Made by a program: the position numbers and the translations under genes
Source of the DNA: Actinomadura citrea
Lineage (GTDB): Bacteria; Actinomycetota; Actinomycetes; Streptosporangiales; Streptosporangiaceae
Direction of reading: 5' to 3'
Length of the DNA: 64,000 bases
Assembly: GCF_013409045.1 (NCBI RefSeq)
Contig: NZ_JACCBT010000001.1
Span: 2,542,001-2,606,000 of the forward strand
Part shown: in pieces, positions 35,065-49,272 of the stretch
How positions within the stretch are numbered: the stretch's first letter is position 1
Layout: each line of letters starts with the position of its first letter
The notes under the pieces: generated by a model
Told to the model about the DNA's origin: nothing
The model's database searches: none
Seen by the model: the letters and a program-made list of their open reading frames with translations, nothing else

Positions 35065-36572
35065 TTCGACCACCGGTACTCGGCCAGACGGGGGCGGACG
35101 CCGACCAGGACGAGCGCGGCGATGACGACGCCCGCCGCGGGCAGGACGGCGTACCAGCCGCTCGTGCCGCCGTCCCCGTCCTTCACGGCCTCGTCGAACG
35201 CCTTCTGGTGGATGGCGACCAGCGCCTGCAGGGAGCGGTCGTACCGGGTGAAGTCGGCGGCGGCGGCGCCGCGGGCGGCGACCGCCTCGTCGCGCCGATC
35301 CCGGTCGACCAGGTCGCGCATCCGGCGGTCGTTGGCCTGGACCTTCTGGTAGTCGGCGAGCACCCTGTTCATGACGTCCGTCAGCTGCGCCTTCTGCCGG
35401 GCCGACTGGACCGGCCGGTCGGCCTCGGTGCCGAGAAAGCCGAGGAATCTCACGCGGCCGGGCTCGAAGGTCAGATCCTTCTGGACTGCCGCGTTGTACT
35501 GGGTCAGGTTGCCGGCCTTCAGGTACAGGACGGTCTGGGACTTGCTCAGGTAGACCTGCTCGTAGGCGTCTGCCCGCCCGGGGTCGAGCAGGAACCGCGT
35601 CTCGTCGGCGTTCGCGCTGTTGCTGATGGCGCGCGTCCGCGAGAGCCCCAGGATCGAGTCGAAGCCCTCCTCCTTGGCCTGGCGCAGATGGTTCGCCTGG
35701 CCGGTGAGCATGAGGGACCCGGCCGCGACCAGGGCGAGCGTGCCGAGCGTCGCCAGCGCGAGCGGAACGTTCAGCAGCCGCCGGAACCGCCGGGCCAGGA
35801 AGAGCTGGAACCCGAGGAGGACGGCCAGGAGCGCCACGCCCGCGACGAGGAGGCCCGTGCGGCCGAGGAGGACCGCCGAGCGCTTGTCCTCGTAGGTGTG
35901 CCGGACGAGGGTGCCGTTGTCGAGCGTCAGGTTGTAGGCCTTCGGCAGCAGGTCCAGCTTCATCAGGTCGGTCGCCTGCCGGTAGAGGTCGACGACCTTC
36001 TGGGCCGGCGGCCCGGACGCGTGCGGGGACTGCCGGTCCAGCAGCAGGGCCTGCCCGGCGAGGCGCTCGTAGCGGGCCAGCGCGTCCAGCAGGTCCCGGG
36101 CCGTGTTGTTCTCGGTGGTCTCGTCGGCGAGCTTCGCGGCCTTCAGCAGCGCGTCGCCGGCCTTGCGCCGGTTCTGGTCGTAGCGGGCGAGCGCCTGCTC
36201 GCGTCCGCCGCCCGCCGCGTCGCCGATCAGCAGTGCGTCGGCGAGCTGCGCGTCCATGTCGGAGAGCTGGAAGTACAGGTCGCCGGTGGCGACGACCTGC
36301 GGGCCCGCGTCGTGCCCGATGACCCGCACCCCCTCGCGGGCGTTCCCGATCGCCGCCCAGGCGACGCCGAGCAGCGCCACCAGCAGCACGAGCGACAGCA
36401 CGGTCAGCGTCCTTACACGGGCCGCGACGGTGCGGGGGAGCAGCCGCGCGGGACCGGACGGCGTCCTGTCGCTCGGCAGGAGCAGCGCCTCGCTCCCGCC
36501 GCGGGTGGGCGGCTGAGCCTGCGCGGCGGGGGCCGGGCGGCCCGCCGGCGGGGACTGCTGGACGGCGGTCAT
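35061..36572 (-). CDS. GlnX-like four-TM sensor protein
   Basis: A 503-aa membrane protein with four TM helices at about 55-75, 237-260, 268-290 and 477-496. Two extracytoplasmic all-helical regions lie between TM1-2 (about 76-236) and TM3-4 (about 291-476), giving the tandem four-helix-bundle layout of mycobacterial GlnX. The N-tail is Pro/Ala-rich and cytoplasmic; no enzymatic domain is seen. Placement between FHA and GlnH-like genes, with ATGA overlap on one side and GTGA on the other, supports GlnH-GlnX sensing upstream of PknG. Confidence 0.85.
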   Translation of the reverse strand: MTAVQQSPPAGRPAPAAQAQPPTRGGSEALLLPSDRTPSGPARLLPRTVAARVRTLTVLSLVLLVALLGVAWAAIGNAREGVRVIGHDAGPQVVATGDLYFQLSDMDAQLADALLIGDAAGGGREQALARYDQNRRKAGDALLKAAKLADETTENNTARDLLDALARYERLAGQALLLDRQSPHASGPPAQKVVDLYRQATDLMKLDLLPKAYNLTLDNGTLVRHTYEDKRSAVLLGRTGLLVAGVALLAVLLGFQLFLARRFRRLLNVPLALATLGTLALVAAGSLMLTGQANHLRQAKEEGFDSILGLSRTRAISNSANADETRFLLDPGRADAYEQVYLSKSQTVLYLKAGNLTQYNAAVQKDLTFEPGRVRFLGFLGTEADRPVQSARQKAQLTDVMNRVLADYQKVQANDRRMRDLVDRDRRDEAVAARGAAAADFTRYDRSLQALVAIHQKAFDEAVKDGDGGTSGWYAVLPAAGVVIAALVLVGVRPRLAEYRWSK

Positions 36573-37423
36573 GTCGCCTCGCCTCGGGTGAGCGTGATGG
36601 TGGTCCAGGCCCCCACGTGGATCCGGTCGCCGTCGGAGACCGGGATCTCCACGTTGTACGGGATGGGATCGGTGGAGCCGTTCACGCAGGTGCGGTTGGT
36701 CGAGCCGGGGTCGACCAGCGTCCAGGTGCCGTCGGGCTTCGCCAGCAGCACCGCGTGGACGTGGGAGACACCGGGGTCCTCGGGCGGCTCGCGCAGGTCG
36801 ATCTCGGGCGGGGACGGCTGCGAGGAGCTGCGCCGCCCGATGCGGACCTGCTGCCCGGCGAGCGGGACCCGCCGCTCGGGCGCGTACGGGGGGAACGCCA
36901 GGGACGCCGAGTCGGGCCCCTCCTCGGCGATGACCGTGCTGTAGTACTCGCGGTCGGCGCGCACGACCGCCGTCCACACCGTCCCGGGCACCGGCGGCGC
37001 CGGAACGGGCGGGGCCGGGACCGGCGGGGCCGGGACGGGAGGCGCGGGCACGGGCGGAGCCGGAACCGGCGGAGCCGGAACGGGGGGAGCGGGCACGGGC
37101 GGCGCGGGCGGGCGCCGCGGATCGGACGGTCCGCGCGGCGTCGCGCCCGGCTCGGACGGGACGGACACCGCGGGCTCCGGCGCGACCGCGGGCTCGGGCG
37201 TCGGCGTGGGCTTGCCGCCCCCGATGGCGAAGTCGTAGCCGCACGCCTCGCAGAAGCGGTCGGTGCCGGGCGTACCGCAGTCGGGGCACGCGGACCCGCC
37301 CGGCGACGGCCGCGGACCGGACGGCCCGGGGGCCGCGCCGGAAGGGGCGCCCTCGATGCGCTCGCCGCAGACGTCGCAGTAGTCCTGCGCGTGCGAGGTG
37401 TGTCCGCTGGGGCAACTCGCCAT
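36569..37423 (-). CDS. Zinc-ribbon FHA-domain protein
   Basis: A 284-aa protein in three parts. Two CxxC modules (Cys4/16/19 and Cys46/49/58/61) form an N-terminal zinc-ribbon pair; a linker has eight APPVP repeats (107-146); the FHA domain is at about 150-281 with Gly196-Arg197, Ser220-His221 and GSTNRTCVNG (240-249), the phosphothreonine-binding residues. FHA domains read Thr phosphorylation, so it is the likely target or effector of the PknG-like kinase, in the place that GarA/OdhI holds in mycobacteria. It lacks an obvious GarA-type ETT phosphorylation motif. It follows the VWA gene by two bases. Confidence 0.9.
   Translation of the reverse strand: MASCPSGHTSHAQDYCDVCGERIEGAPSGAAPGPSGPRPSPGGSACPDCGTPGTDRFCEACGYDFAIGGGKPTPTPEPAVAPEPAVSVPSEPGATPRGPSDPRRPPAPPVPAPPVPAPPVPAPPVPAPPVPAPPVPAPPVPAPPVPGTVWTAVVRADREYYSTVIAEEGPDSASLAFPPYAPERRVPLAGQQVRIGRRSSSQPSPPEIDLREPPEDPGVSHVHAVLLAKPDGTWTLVDPGSTNRTCVNGSTDPIPYNVEIPVSDGDRIHVGAWTTITLTRGEAT
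36986..37105 (-). repeat. Eight 15-bp tandem repeats encoding APPVP
   Basis: Eight in-frame 15-bp units with synonymous variation encode APPVP eight times, giving a stiff Pro-rich linker between zinc ribbon and FHA domain. Confidence 0.9.
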
Positions 37424-37425
37424 GC

Positions 37426-38762
37426 TCAGCCCTCGCCCCTCCTGGTGGTCACCGTCTCGTCCTTGCGGGTCCGGACCGTCTTGCTGGAGCGCGTGTCGAG
37501 CTCCATCTCGTCGGCCTTGGCGATGTCGCGCTTCAACCGGACGGTACCGGTCGCCTCGTCCACGACGTCCACCACCTTGCGGAGCATCGCGGTGATCTCG
37601 TCGTTGCCCGCCTCGCCCGCGAGCACCACGGCCCGGCCGAGCCGCGCCGTCGCGGTGTCGAGGTCACCGTCCTTGCGGGCCTGCAGGCCCTCCTGGATCG
37701 CCGCGGCCAGCTCCGCCTGCCCGGTGTAGCCCGCCACCCGCGGGTTGATCCGGGTGGACTCCGCCTCGTCGTCGGTCCACTGGGCGAGGACGTTCGCGGT
37801 CGCGACGACCCGCGCCTCCTCGCCCGGCGGGCCGGGCACGACGAGCTTCACCCACGCGGCGCGCAGCTCCTTGCCGATCTCGCCCGGCGGCACCTCCACG
37901 CAGATGTGGTAGTCGCGGCTCTCGGCGCCCCACGCTCCGAGCGGGTAGTCGCCGGCCTGCGGCGCCGACTCCGCGCGCTTGCCGGTGAGGTCCTCCACCG
38001 ACGGGGAGACCTGCTTGACGAACCGCAGCCGCGCCGTCTGCGGCGTCCACACGCGCAGGGCGACGTCGGCGACGGACTTGCCCATCGCCGCCTCCGTCAT
38101 GGCGCGGAAGTCCTCGACCAGCCCGGCGGGGTCGGCCACCATGCCGACGCTGCCGAGCAGCGCGGACGCCACCTTGCGCAGCTCGGCGACCTCCCAGTCG
38201 GTGCCGACGCCGCGGCAGTCGCAGACGAACCTCCCGCCGCAGCGGGCCAGGGCCGCGTCGAGCTCCTCCGCCGTCTCGTGCTGGTTCTTGCCGTCGGTCA
38301 GCAGGATCGCGTGCCGGATGCCGTCGCGGCCGCCGAAGAGGTCGTCGGCCAGCCGCAGCCAGGATCCGATCGCGGTGCCGCCGGCGGCCGTCAGCCGGCT
38401 CAGCGCGTGCTTGGCCTCCGCGCGGGTGTCCGGCGTCGCCGGGACCGTCCCCTGGTGCCGGGGGAAGACCATCTTGGCCGCGTTGGAGCCGGAGACGACC
38501 GCGAACTCCACGCCGTCGCGCAGCGTGTCGACCGCGACCTGCGCGGCCGCGATCGCCGCGCGCAGCTTGGTCCCGGGGTAGGACATCGAGCCGGAGGTGT
38601 CGATGATGACGACCTCGGACGCCCGGGTCGAGGACGGGACGTGGGCGCCCTCGGCCGTGCCCTCGGCGGCGCTCGCCTCGACCGACACGATGGCGTGCAC
38701 CTCGCGGCCGCCCTCGGGCAGGTACTTGTTCTGGTCGATGGAGATGGTGAACTGCGGCTCCC

Positions 38763-38766
<4 letters not shown>
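37426..38766 (-). CDS. VWA-domain protein of the PknG operon
   Basis: A 446-aa cytoplasmic protein. The VWA domain (about 50-230) has a complete MIDAS: DTSGS at 56-60, with AAGGTAIGSWL and ILLTDGKNQ supplying further ligands. The middle part (WTPQTARLRFVKQVSPSVEDLTGKR) is a beta-rich region, and the C-terminal 100 residues are helical and charged (AIQEGLQARKDGDLDTATARLGRAV resembles a TPR-like pair). VWA domains mediate metal-dependent protein contacts. ATG 38766 overlaps the phosphatase stop by four bases. Confidence 0.9.
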
Positions 38767-43698
<4,932 letters not shown>

Positions 43699-43909
43699 CG
43701 GAGGCCGGTCCAGGCGTGGCTCACTCAACGCCGGTCCACGACTTGACCCATGTTCGCCCCTGATTCCCCCGAATAGAGCATGTTTTCCGGGGCCAGTTTT
43801 CACCATGCGAGGCCGCCTTCTCAAGCGCGGGGCCGATCGCCGCCCCCGACGGGCCCCGGCTGCGCCGCGACGCCCGTCCGCCCCCGCGCGGACCTCCAAA
43901 ATGTCAGTG

Positions 43910-43927
43910 TTCGAACGTATGATCGAA
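43910..43927 (+). promoter_or_regulatory. Leaderless promoter with inverted repeat before WYL gene
   Basis: TATGAT (43918-43923) is a good -10 that ends six bases before the ATG at 43930, with no Shine-Dalgarno sequence. It is bracketed by TTCGA (43910-43914) and TCGAA (43923-43927), possibly an operator overlapping the promoter. Confidence 0.5.
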
Positions 43928-43929
43928 CC

Positions 43930-44430
43930 ATGGCGAACGTTGCGACGCACCCCCAGACCGCGCACACCGCGCCGGCCGCGCTCACGGCGGCGGAGATCGC
44001 CGCCCTCGCGCTCTCGCTCGCGCACCTCGGCACCGGCCCGCAGGCCACCACCGCGCGCCGCGCCCTGCACACCCTCCTCGACGCCACCCCGCACGACGAC
44101 GTGGTCACCACCACGCTCGCCACCCTCACCACGCCCCTGGACGTCTCCACCTCCGACCGCGCCCGCGTGGTCGCCGCCGCCATCACCGAGCACCGCGTCG
44201 TCCGGCTCTGCTACGGCGACGCCGGCGCCAACGTCACGATCCGCGAGGTCGAGCCGGTCACCTGCCTCGTGCACCGCGACCACTGGTACCTCGTCGGCTG
44301 GTGCCGCATGCGCCGGGGCGTGCGCGCCTTCCGCTTCGACCGCATCCTCGCGGTCGAGTCCACCGGCCTGCTCGCCCGGCACCGGCGCGCCGACCGCTAC
44401 CTCCCCTTCCAGAGGCGCCGCACGGACTGA
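43930..44430 (+). CDS. WYL-domain protein without HTH
   Basis: A 166-aa protein. The C-terminal part (about 70-150) has the WYL features: RVVRLCYGDAGANVTIREVEPVTCLVHRDHWYLVGWCRMRRGVRAFRFDRI, in separate strands including HWYLVGWC. The N-terminal ~70 residues are helical (LTAAEIAALALSLAHLG), not a clear helix-turn-helix. WYL domains sense ligands such as nucleic acids in regulators. It may be a truncated YafY-type regulator. It is divergent from the PknG operon. Confidence 0.8.
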   Translation: MANVATHPQTAHTAPAALTAAEIAALALSLAHLGTGPQATTARRALHTLLDATPHDDVVTTTLATLTTPLDVSTSDRARVVAAAITEHRVVRLCYGDAGANVTIREVEPVTCLVHRDHWYLVGWCRMRRGVRAFRFDRILAVESTGLLARHRRADRYLPFQRRRTD

Positions 44431-44437
44431 CCGCCCG

Positions 44438-44470
44438 CCACCGGGACCGCGACCGGCGTGGTCCCGGTGG
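44438..44470. terminator. Bidirectional hairpin between WYL and ligase genes
   Basis: CCACCGGGACC (44438-44448) pairs perfectly with GGTCCCGGTGG (44460-44470) over an 11-nt loop, between two convergent stop codons. Confidence 0.65.
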
Positions 44471-44492
44471 TGGCCCGGGGCGAATCGGCGGG

Positions 44493-45623
44493 TCAGACCG
44501 CCATCGTCCGCTGGACGGCGGCGGTGACCACGCTCCTGATGTCGCCGTTGCGGGCGTAGGCGGCGCGCTGGAAGCGGGCTCCGTTCCCGCGTTCCAGCAC
44601 GCCGCCCAGAAGCTTGGTGACGATGTCGAGGTCGCCGGCGCGATCGAGCGCGGGGGACAGGTGCTCGACGAACGCGGTGAGGACCTCGCGGGCGGGGGCG
44701 GCGGTGTGGGTGCGCGGGTGCACGAGTTCTCCGCGCAGGCCCGAGCGCCCGGCGCGCCACATGGCCAGGCGCATCAGGTCCGTGCGCACCGGGTCGGGCG
44801 GCTCGCTCCGCCGCCACGCGTCGGCGGCGGTGTCGACCAGCGCCCGCACGAGCGCGCCCATCAGCACGGCGTCGTCGGCGTCCAGGCACACGTCCGGGAC
44901 GCGGATCTCGACGGTCGGGTAGTGCCGTGACAGCCGGGCGTCGAAGTAGATCATGCCCTCGTCCACCAGGACGCCGGTCGCCAGCAGCGCCTCCACCGCC
45001 GTCCGGTACGCGCTCTCCGAGCCGAACAGCTCGGTCGGGCCGCTGGAGGGCCAGCGGCCCCAGACCTGGTGGCGCCAGCTGTCGGAGCCCGTGTCGGTGG
45101 CCTGCCAGAACGGGGAGTTCCCGCTGAGCGCGAGCAGCGGGGGCAGCCACGGCCGGATCCGGTCGAGGACGGCGACGCCCTCCTGCGGGGAGTCGATGCC
45201 GACGTGCACGTGGCAGCCGCAGGTGAGCTGCTCGTCGGCGGTGGGCCCGAAGGCGTCGGACATCCGCATGTAGCGGTGCGACGGGGTCAGCGACGGGCGG
45301 ACGCTGACCGGCGACGTCGCCAGGGCGACAACGGCGGCGCCCACCCCGGCCGCCGACTTGCCCGCCGCCACCCGCGCCGACCGGACGTGGTCGGACAGCT
45401 GGTTCAGCGAGCCGCAGACCGGGGTGGCCGTCTCCAGCTGCTCGCGCTGGAGCTCGGTCTCCAGCGCCTTGGAGCGCCGTCCGCCGGTCAGGAACAGCTC
45501 GTCGTGACGCCGGGCGTGACGGATCACGGAGCCGGAGAGGGCCTGGGGCACGCCCGTCTCCGGGTCGACCAGGAGCAGCTCCTCCTCCACGCCGAACGTG
45601 CGCGCACCCGCGCGAAGTGTCAC
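44493..45623 (-). CDS. YbdK/EgtA-type carboxylate-amine ligase (GCS2 family)
   Basis: A 376-aa ATP-dependent ligase of the glutamate-cysteine ligase 2 family: FGVEEELLLVDPETG at the start, TCGCHVHVGI, SGNSPFWQATDTGSDSWRHQVWGRWP and YPTVEIRVPDVC. The family includes YbdK and, more distantly, EgtA; the true substrates are uncertain. GTG 45623 has AAGGA eight bases upstream and yields the usual N-terminus. It is convergent with the WYL gene and divergent from the DapB-like gene. Confidence 0.88.
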   Translation of the reverse strand: MTLRAGARTFGVEEELLLVDPETGVPQALSGSVIRHARRHDELFLTGGRRSKALETELQREQLETATPVCGSLNQLSDHVRSARVAAGKSAAGVGAAVVALATSPVSVRPSLTPSHRYMRMSDAFGPTADEQLTCGCHVHVGIDSPQEGVAVLDRIRPWLPPLLALSGNSPFWQATDTGSDSWRHQVWGRWPSSGPTELFGSESAYRTAVEALLATGVLVDEGMIYFDARLSRHYPTVEIRVPDVCLDADDAVLMGALVRALVDTAADAWRRSEPPDPVRTDLMRLAMWRAGRSGLRGELVHPRTHTAAPAREVLTAFVEHLSPALDRAGDLDIVTKLLGGVLERGNGARFQRAAYARNGDIRSVVTAAVQRTMAV

Positions 45624-45707
45624 CAGACCATCCTTCCCGGCCAGCACGGATGTACGTCCCGCGAGGGGCTCGTTCTGGTGGCACGGGCATGCCAGAATGC
45701 GCCCGCG

Positions 45708-45727
45708 TTGACCGAGCGCTTGGTCAA
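45708..45727. promoter_or_regulatory. TetR-type palindromic operator
   Basis: TTGACCGAGCGCTTGGTCAA is an 18-of-20 palindrome just upstream of the ATG at 45739. Size and symmetry fit a TetR-family operator; no TetR gene adjoins. Confidence 0.6.
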
Positions 45728-45738
45728 AAGGTGGTGGT

Positions 45739-46755
45739 ATGTCCTATCTCGTCGGCCAGTGGGGCACCGGACCCGTCGGCAGGTCGTCGCTCGGAGCCCT
45801 GCTCGGGCACCCGGACCTCGAACTCGCCGGGGTCGTCACCGTCGATCCCCGGCACGCCGGCGTCGACGCCGCCGAGCTGGCCGGAGGCGGCCGCCCGGCC
45901 AGGATCCATGCCACCGAGGACCCGGCGCCGCTCCTGGCCCGGCGGCCCCATGTCGTCTGCCACACGGCCTCCCGCTCCCGGGACGTCGCGGGCGAGCTGT
46001 GCCGCATCCTGGAGTCGGGCACGGGCGTGGTGTCGGACGTCCTGCCCTCGCTGGTGCACCCGCCCTCCGCCGACCGCGCCCTCGTCCGCCGGCTCCGGTC
46101 CGCGTGCGCGACCGGCGGCGCCGCCTGCCTCACCCTCGGGCCCGGCCTGGTGAACGACGTGCTCCCGCTCCTGCTGAGCGGCGGCTGCCGGCGCGTGCAC
46201 GGCGTCAAGGTCACCCGGTTCACCTGCCTGGACGACCCCGAGGCCGGCGCCCGGCTCGGCTTCGGCGGCCCTCTCGGGCACCGTCCGCAGATCGTGCGGC
46301 CGGGCGCGCCGAGGCGTGCGTGGGGCCCGGTCGTGCGCCTCCTCGCCGAGCACCTGGCCGTGCCGCTGGACGAGGTGTCCGAGACCTACGAGCTGTGCCC
46401 GGCGCCCGAGGACATCGGCCGCGTCGCCCAGGGGGCCCTGGCCGGCCTGCGGTTCCAGGTGTCGGGACTGCTGCGCGGCCGTCCCGTGATCACCGTCGAG
46501 CACGTCGCCCGGCTGCGCGCCGACATCGCGCCCCACTGGCCCGCGCCGCCGCCCGGGGAGACCGGCGGCCACCGCGTCGAGATCGACGGCGAGCCGCCCT
46601 GGCGGATGGACCTCGCGGGGCCCGCCGCCGCCGACCCGGCCGCGTCGACCGCGCTGCGCATGGTCAGCGCCGTCCCCGCCGTGGCCGAGGCGCCGCCGGG
46701 CCTGCACACCCCGCTGACCCTGCCGCCGTTCACCGGCCGGCGCCGCCTCCGTTGA
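45739..46755 (+). CDS. DapB-like NAD(P)-dependent reductase/amine dehydrogenase
   Basis: A 338-aa protein with an N-terminal Rossmann fold (VGQWGTGPVGRSSLGALLG, like the GxGxxG of dihydrodipicolinate-reductase relatives). The middle carries VVSDVLPSLVHPP and CLTLGPGLVNDVLPLLL. It resembles the 2,4-diaminopentanoate dehydrogenase/DapB-like group found in mycobacteria and relatives, where substrates are mostly unknown. ATG 45739 sits 11 bases after a TetR-type palindrome, so it is probably repressed by a distant regulator. It overlaps the next gene tail-to-tail by 26 bp. Confidence 0.78.
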   Translation: MSYLVGQWGTGPVGRSSLGALLGHPDLELAGVVTVDPRHAGVDAAELAGGGRPARIHATEDPAPLLARRPHVVCHTASRSRDVAGELCRILESGTGVVSDVLPSLVHPPSADRALVRRLRSACATGGAACLTLGPGLVNDVLPLLLSGGCRRVHGVKVTRFTCLDDPEAGARLGFGGPLGHRPQIVRPGAPRRAWGPVVRLLAEHLAVPLDEVSETYELCPAPEDIGRVAQGALAGLRFQVSGLLRGRPVITVEHVARLRADIAPHWPAPPPGETGGHRVEIDGEPPWRMDLAGPAAADPAASTALRMVSAVPAVAEAPPGLHTPLTLPPFTGRRRLR

Positions 46756-47524
46756 GCCACGCGGCGAGCATCGTCCCGGTCTCCTCGAACCGGTCGACGT
46801 AGAGCATGTGCCCGGCGTCGATCTCGCTGATCACGAGGCTGGGGCCGAGCGCGGCGCGCAGGTCGACCACGAACTCGGGGCGGACGAAGTCGGCCTCCGT
46901 CGCGATGACCAGGTGGGTGGGCAGGTCCGCGGGCGGCGCCAGGTGCGGGCGGGCCATCTCCGAGAACGCGGTCACCACGGCCGCGGGCTCGAAACGCCAC
47001 CGCAGGCGCCCGTCCGGGCCGTGCTCCAGGTGCTCGGCGACCTCCTCGTCCACGGCCTCCCGCGGAGACGCCGGCCAGTGCGCCGCCCGGTCGGCCCGCG
47101 CCTCGGCGACGTCGCCGAACGACGCGGGCGCCAGGTGGCCGCGCGCCTCCCGGGCCGCCGTCGCCGGGTCGAGCCCGATGGCCGGGTCCAGCAGGAGGAG
47201 CCGCCGCACCCGCCTCGGCGCGGTCCGCGCCAGATGCAGCGCGATCATCCCGCCGTAGGAGTGCCCGACGAGGTCGGCCCGCTCGACGCCCTCGGCGTCC
47301 ATCATCGCCAGGATGTCGCCCACATGCCGTTCGACGGTCCACGGCGGCTCGTGCGTCGACCGCCCGTGCCCGCGCAGGTCGGGCGCGAGGACGGAGTGGT
47401 CCAGCAGGTACCGCTCGGCGGTCCGGCGCCAGCGCGCCCCGTGCCCGGTGACCCCGTGGAGCATGACCACCGGAGCTCCGCCCGGGTCCCCGTACCGATG
47501 AACATGCAGTACCGCGTCCGCCAT
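46730..47524 (-). CDS. Alpha/beta hydrolase
   Basis: A 264-aa hydrolase: oxyanion motif MLHGVTGHGARW, APDLRGHGRS, nucleophile elbow GHSYGG (Ser near residue 93), and a late acid/His pair (ATEADFVRPEF, DAGHMLYVDRFEE). No signal peptide. Substrate unknown. Its tail overlaps the DapB-like gene by 26 bp on the opposite strand. Confidence 0.9.
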   Translation of the reverse strand: MADAVLHVHRYGDPGGAPVVMLHGVTGHGARWRRTAERYLLDHSVLAPDLRGHGRSTHEPPWTVERHVGDILAMMDAEGVERADLVGHSYGGMIALHLARTAPRRVRRLLLLDPAIGLDPATAAREARGHLAPASFGDVAEARADRAAHWPASPREAVDEEVAEHLEHGPDGRLRWRFEPAAVVTAFSEMARPHLAPPADLPTHLVIATEADFVRPEFVVDLRAALGPSLVISEIDAGHMLYVDRFEETGTMLAAWLNGGGAGR

Positions 47525-47583
47525 GGGTCAAGCGTATGCGCGCAGGGCCCGCCGCGAACGGCCTTCACCGGTCACCGGACCGG

Positions 47584-49206
47584 TCAGGAACGTTCCCAGC
47601 GGACGGACGACAGAGCCAGCAGCGCCACGTGGAAGGACACGCACGACTCCACGTCGTCGAGGTCGGCGTCCAGGACCCGTTCGATACGGCGAAGCCGCTC
47701 GTAGAAGGCGGGCCGGGACAGGTGCGCCCGCTGGGCGGCGACCGCCTTGTTCCGCCCGGATTCGAGATACAGCTCCAGGATGCGGGTGAGGTCGCTGCCG
47801 CGCTGGGCGTCGTACTCCAGGAGCGGGCCGAGTTCGCGTTCGACGAAGGTCTGCACGCGGGCGTCGTCGCGGAGGAGGTGCAGCAGCCCGCGCAGGCGCA
47901 GGTCGGGCAGGCGGTAGTAGAGGCGGGCCCCGGAGCCGCGCGCGGCGACGTCGGCGACCTGCTCGGCCTCCAGGAAGGAGCGGCGGACGTCGCGGATCGT
48001 CTCCACCACCGAGCCGGCCGCCATCACGGTGTCGCCGGACTGCTTGCGGATGCGGGTGGCGACCTCGGTGAGCGCGGTCTCCACGTCGGCGCGGGCGGGC
48101 AGGGAGGCCAGGACGCCGACGCGGGCGTGCGGGCCGCCCTCGTCCAGCACGCCGACGAGCGCGGCGAGGCGCGCGTCCTTGCAGGCGGCCGCGGCCGTCT
48201 CGGCGAGCTGCGACAGCTCCCCGACGGGCGGGGCGGTCCGGGACAGGGCGGGACCGCGGTGCCGGAGCACGGCGCCGAGCAGCCGGCGGCCGGACAGCGG
48301 GACACCGAGGGCGCGGGCGCGGGCCGCCGCCTCCTGCGGGTCGGAGTAGGCGTGCGCGAGGATGCGCGCGATGATCGTTCCGTGCGCCTGCCGCTCGACG
48401 CTCTCGGCGTGCCGGTCGAGGAGCCGGCCGAGGGCGAGGGTGGTGGCGGCCCGCTCGATCAGCACGGTCTCGCGCGGCGACGGCGGCGAGCCGAGGTCGA
48501 CGATCAGCCGGCCCCAGTCCTCGCCCCGCGCGCCGACCATCGTGACCAGCCAGCCGGACGCCTCGTCGTAGCCGGTGCGGCGGCCGGGACGGACGGCCCG
48601 CGAGCGGGTCTCCCAGGCCGACAGCAGCTCGGCCGGGTCGGCGCCGCCGGCGTCCGCGGCGAGGACCTGGTGGGCGAGGTTCTCCAGCACCACCGGATGC
48701 CCGCCGAGCGCCGCCACCTGCCGGACGACCTCGTCGGTGGAGGCGCCCTCGACCGACAGCTGGGTGAAGATCTCGTGCAGCTGCTCGGAGGCGCGCAGCT
48801 CGGCGAACTGCTCCTGGACGATCCGGGCGTGCACCGACTCGGTGATGTCGACGAACGCGGGCTCGTGCGCCAGCACGATCACCGGCAGGCCGAACTCCTC
48901 GGCCGCGGCGATCAGCGCGGGCGGCAGCACGCTGGCGTAGCGGCGGCCGAGTTCGATCATCAGGCCGCTGACGCCGACCTCGGCGAGGTCGGCGATGTAG
49001 GCGCGCAGCCGCTCCGGCTCGTCGGGCAGCGCGATGCCGGTGGTGAGGACGAGCTCGCCGCCGTGCAGCAGGTGCGCGATGTCGGTGACCTCGGCGACGT
49101 GCACCCAGCGGACCCGGTTGGCGGTGCGGTCCGCGCCCGCGACGACGTGCGGCTGGCCGCGGCGTACCGCGTCGAGCTGGAGGACGTCGTCGACAGTGGG
49201 CAGCAT
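47584..49206 (-). CDS. PucR-family transcriptional regulator
   Basis: A 540-aa regulator. The N-terminal PucR domain starts LPTVDDVLQLDAVRRGQPHVVAG and contains LLHGGELVLTTGIAL; the middle is a GGDEF-like CdaR region; the C-terminus has the PucR HTH (YLESGRNKAVAAQRAHLSRPAFYERLRRI). Relatives control purine, pyrimidine and amine catabolism. It is divergent from the aminotransferase gene across a 146-bp gap with two 17-mer repeats. Start ATG 49206; a GTG directly before is possible. Confidence 0.93.
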   Translation of the reverse strand: MLPTVDDVLQLDAVRRGQPHVVAGADRTANRVRWVHVAEVTDIAHLLHGGELVLTTGIALPDEPERLRAYIADLAEVGVSGLMIELGRRYASVLPPALIAAAEEFGLPVIVLAHEPAFVDITESVHARIVQEQFAELRASEQLHEIFTQLSVEGASTDEVVRQVAALGGHPVVLENLAHQVLAADAGGADPAELLSAWETRSRAVRPGRRTGYDEASGWLVTMVGARGEDWGRLIVDLGSPPSPRETVLIERAATTLALGRLLDRHAESVERQAHGTIIARILAHAYSDPQEAAARARALGVPLSGRRLLGAVLRHRGPALSRTAPPVGELSQLAETAAAACKDARLAALVGVLDEGGPHARVGVLASLPARADVETALTEVATRIRKQSGDTVMAAGSVVETIRDVRRSFLEAEQVADVAARGSGARLYYRLPDLRLRGLLHLLRDDARVQTFVERELGPLLEYDAQRGSDLTRILELYLESGRNKAVAAQRAHLSRPAFYERLRRIERVLDADLDDVESCVSFHVALLALSSVRWERS

Positions 49207-49224
49207 CACCGGCGATGGTATCCA

Positions 49225-49272
49225 TACAGGGTGTCAGCGGCATCGATCAGGTCGTTACAGGCTGTCAGCCGC
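49225..49272. promoter_or_regulatory. Paired 17-bp direct repeats in pucR/aminotransferase gap
   Basis: TACAGGGTGTCAGCGGC (49225-49241) and TACAGGCTGTCAGCCGC (49256-49272) match at 15 of 17 positions and are 31 bases apart, about three helical turns. A further inverted CTGACA is at 49303-49308. They are probable PucR operators. Confidence 0.6.

Noticed and set aside
36986..37105. Repeat considered as mobile-element or CRISPR remnant
   Set aside because: It is an in-frame coding repeat (APPVP) with synonymous variation, thus a protein linker.
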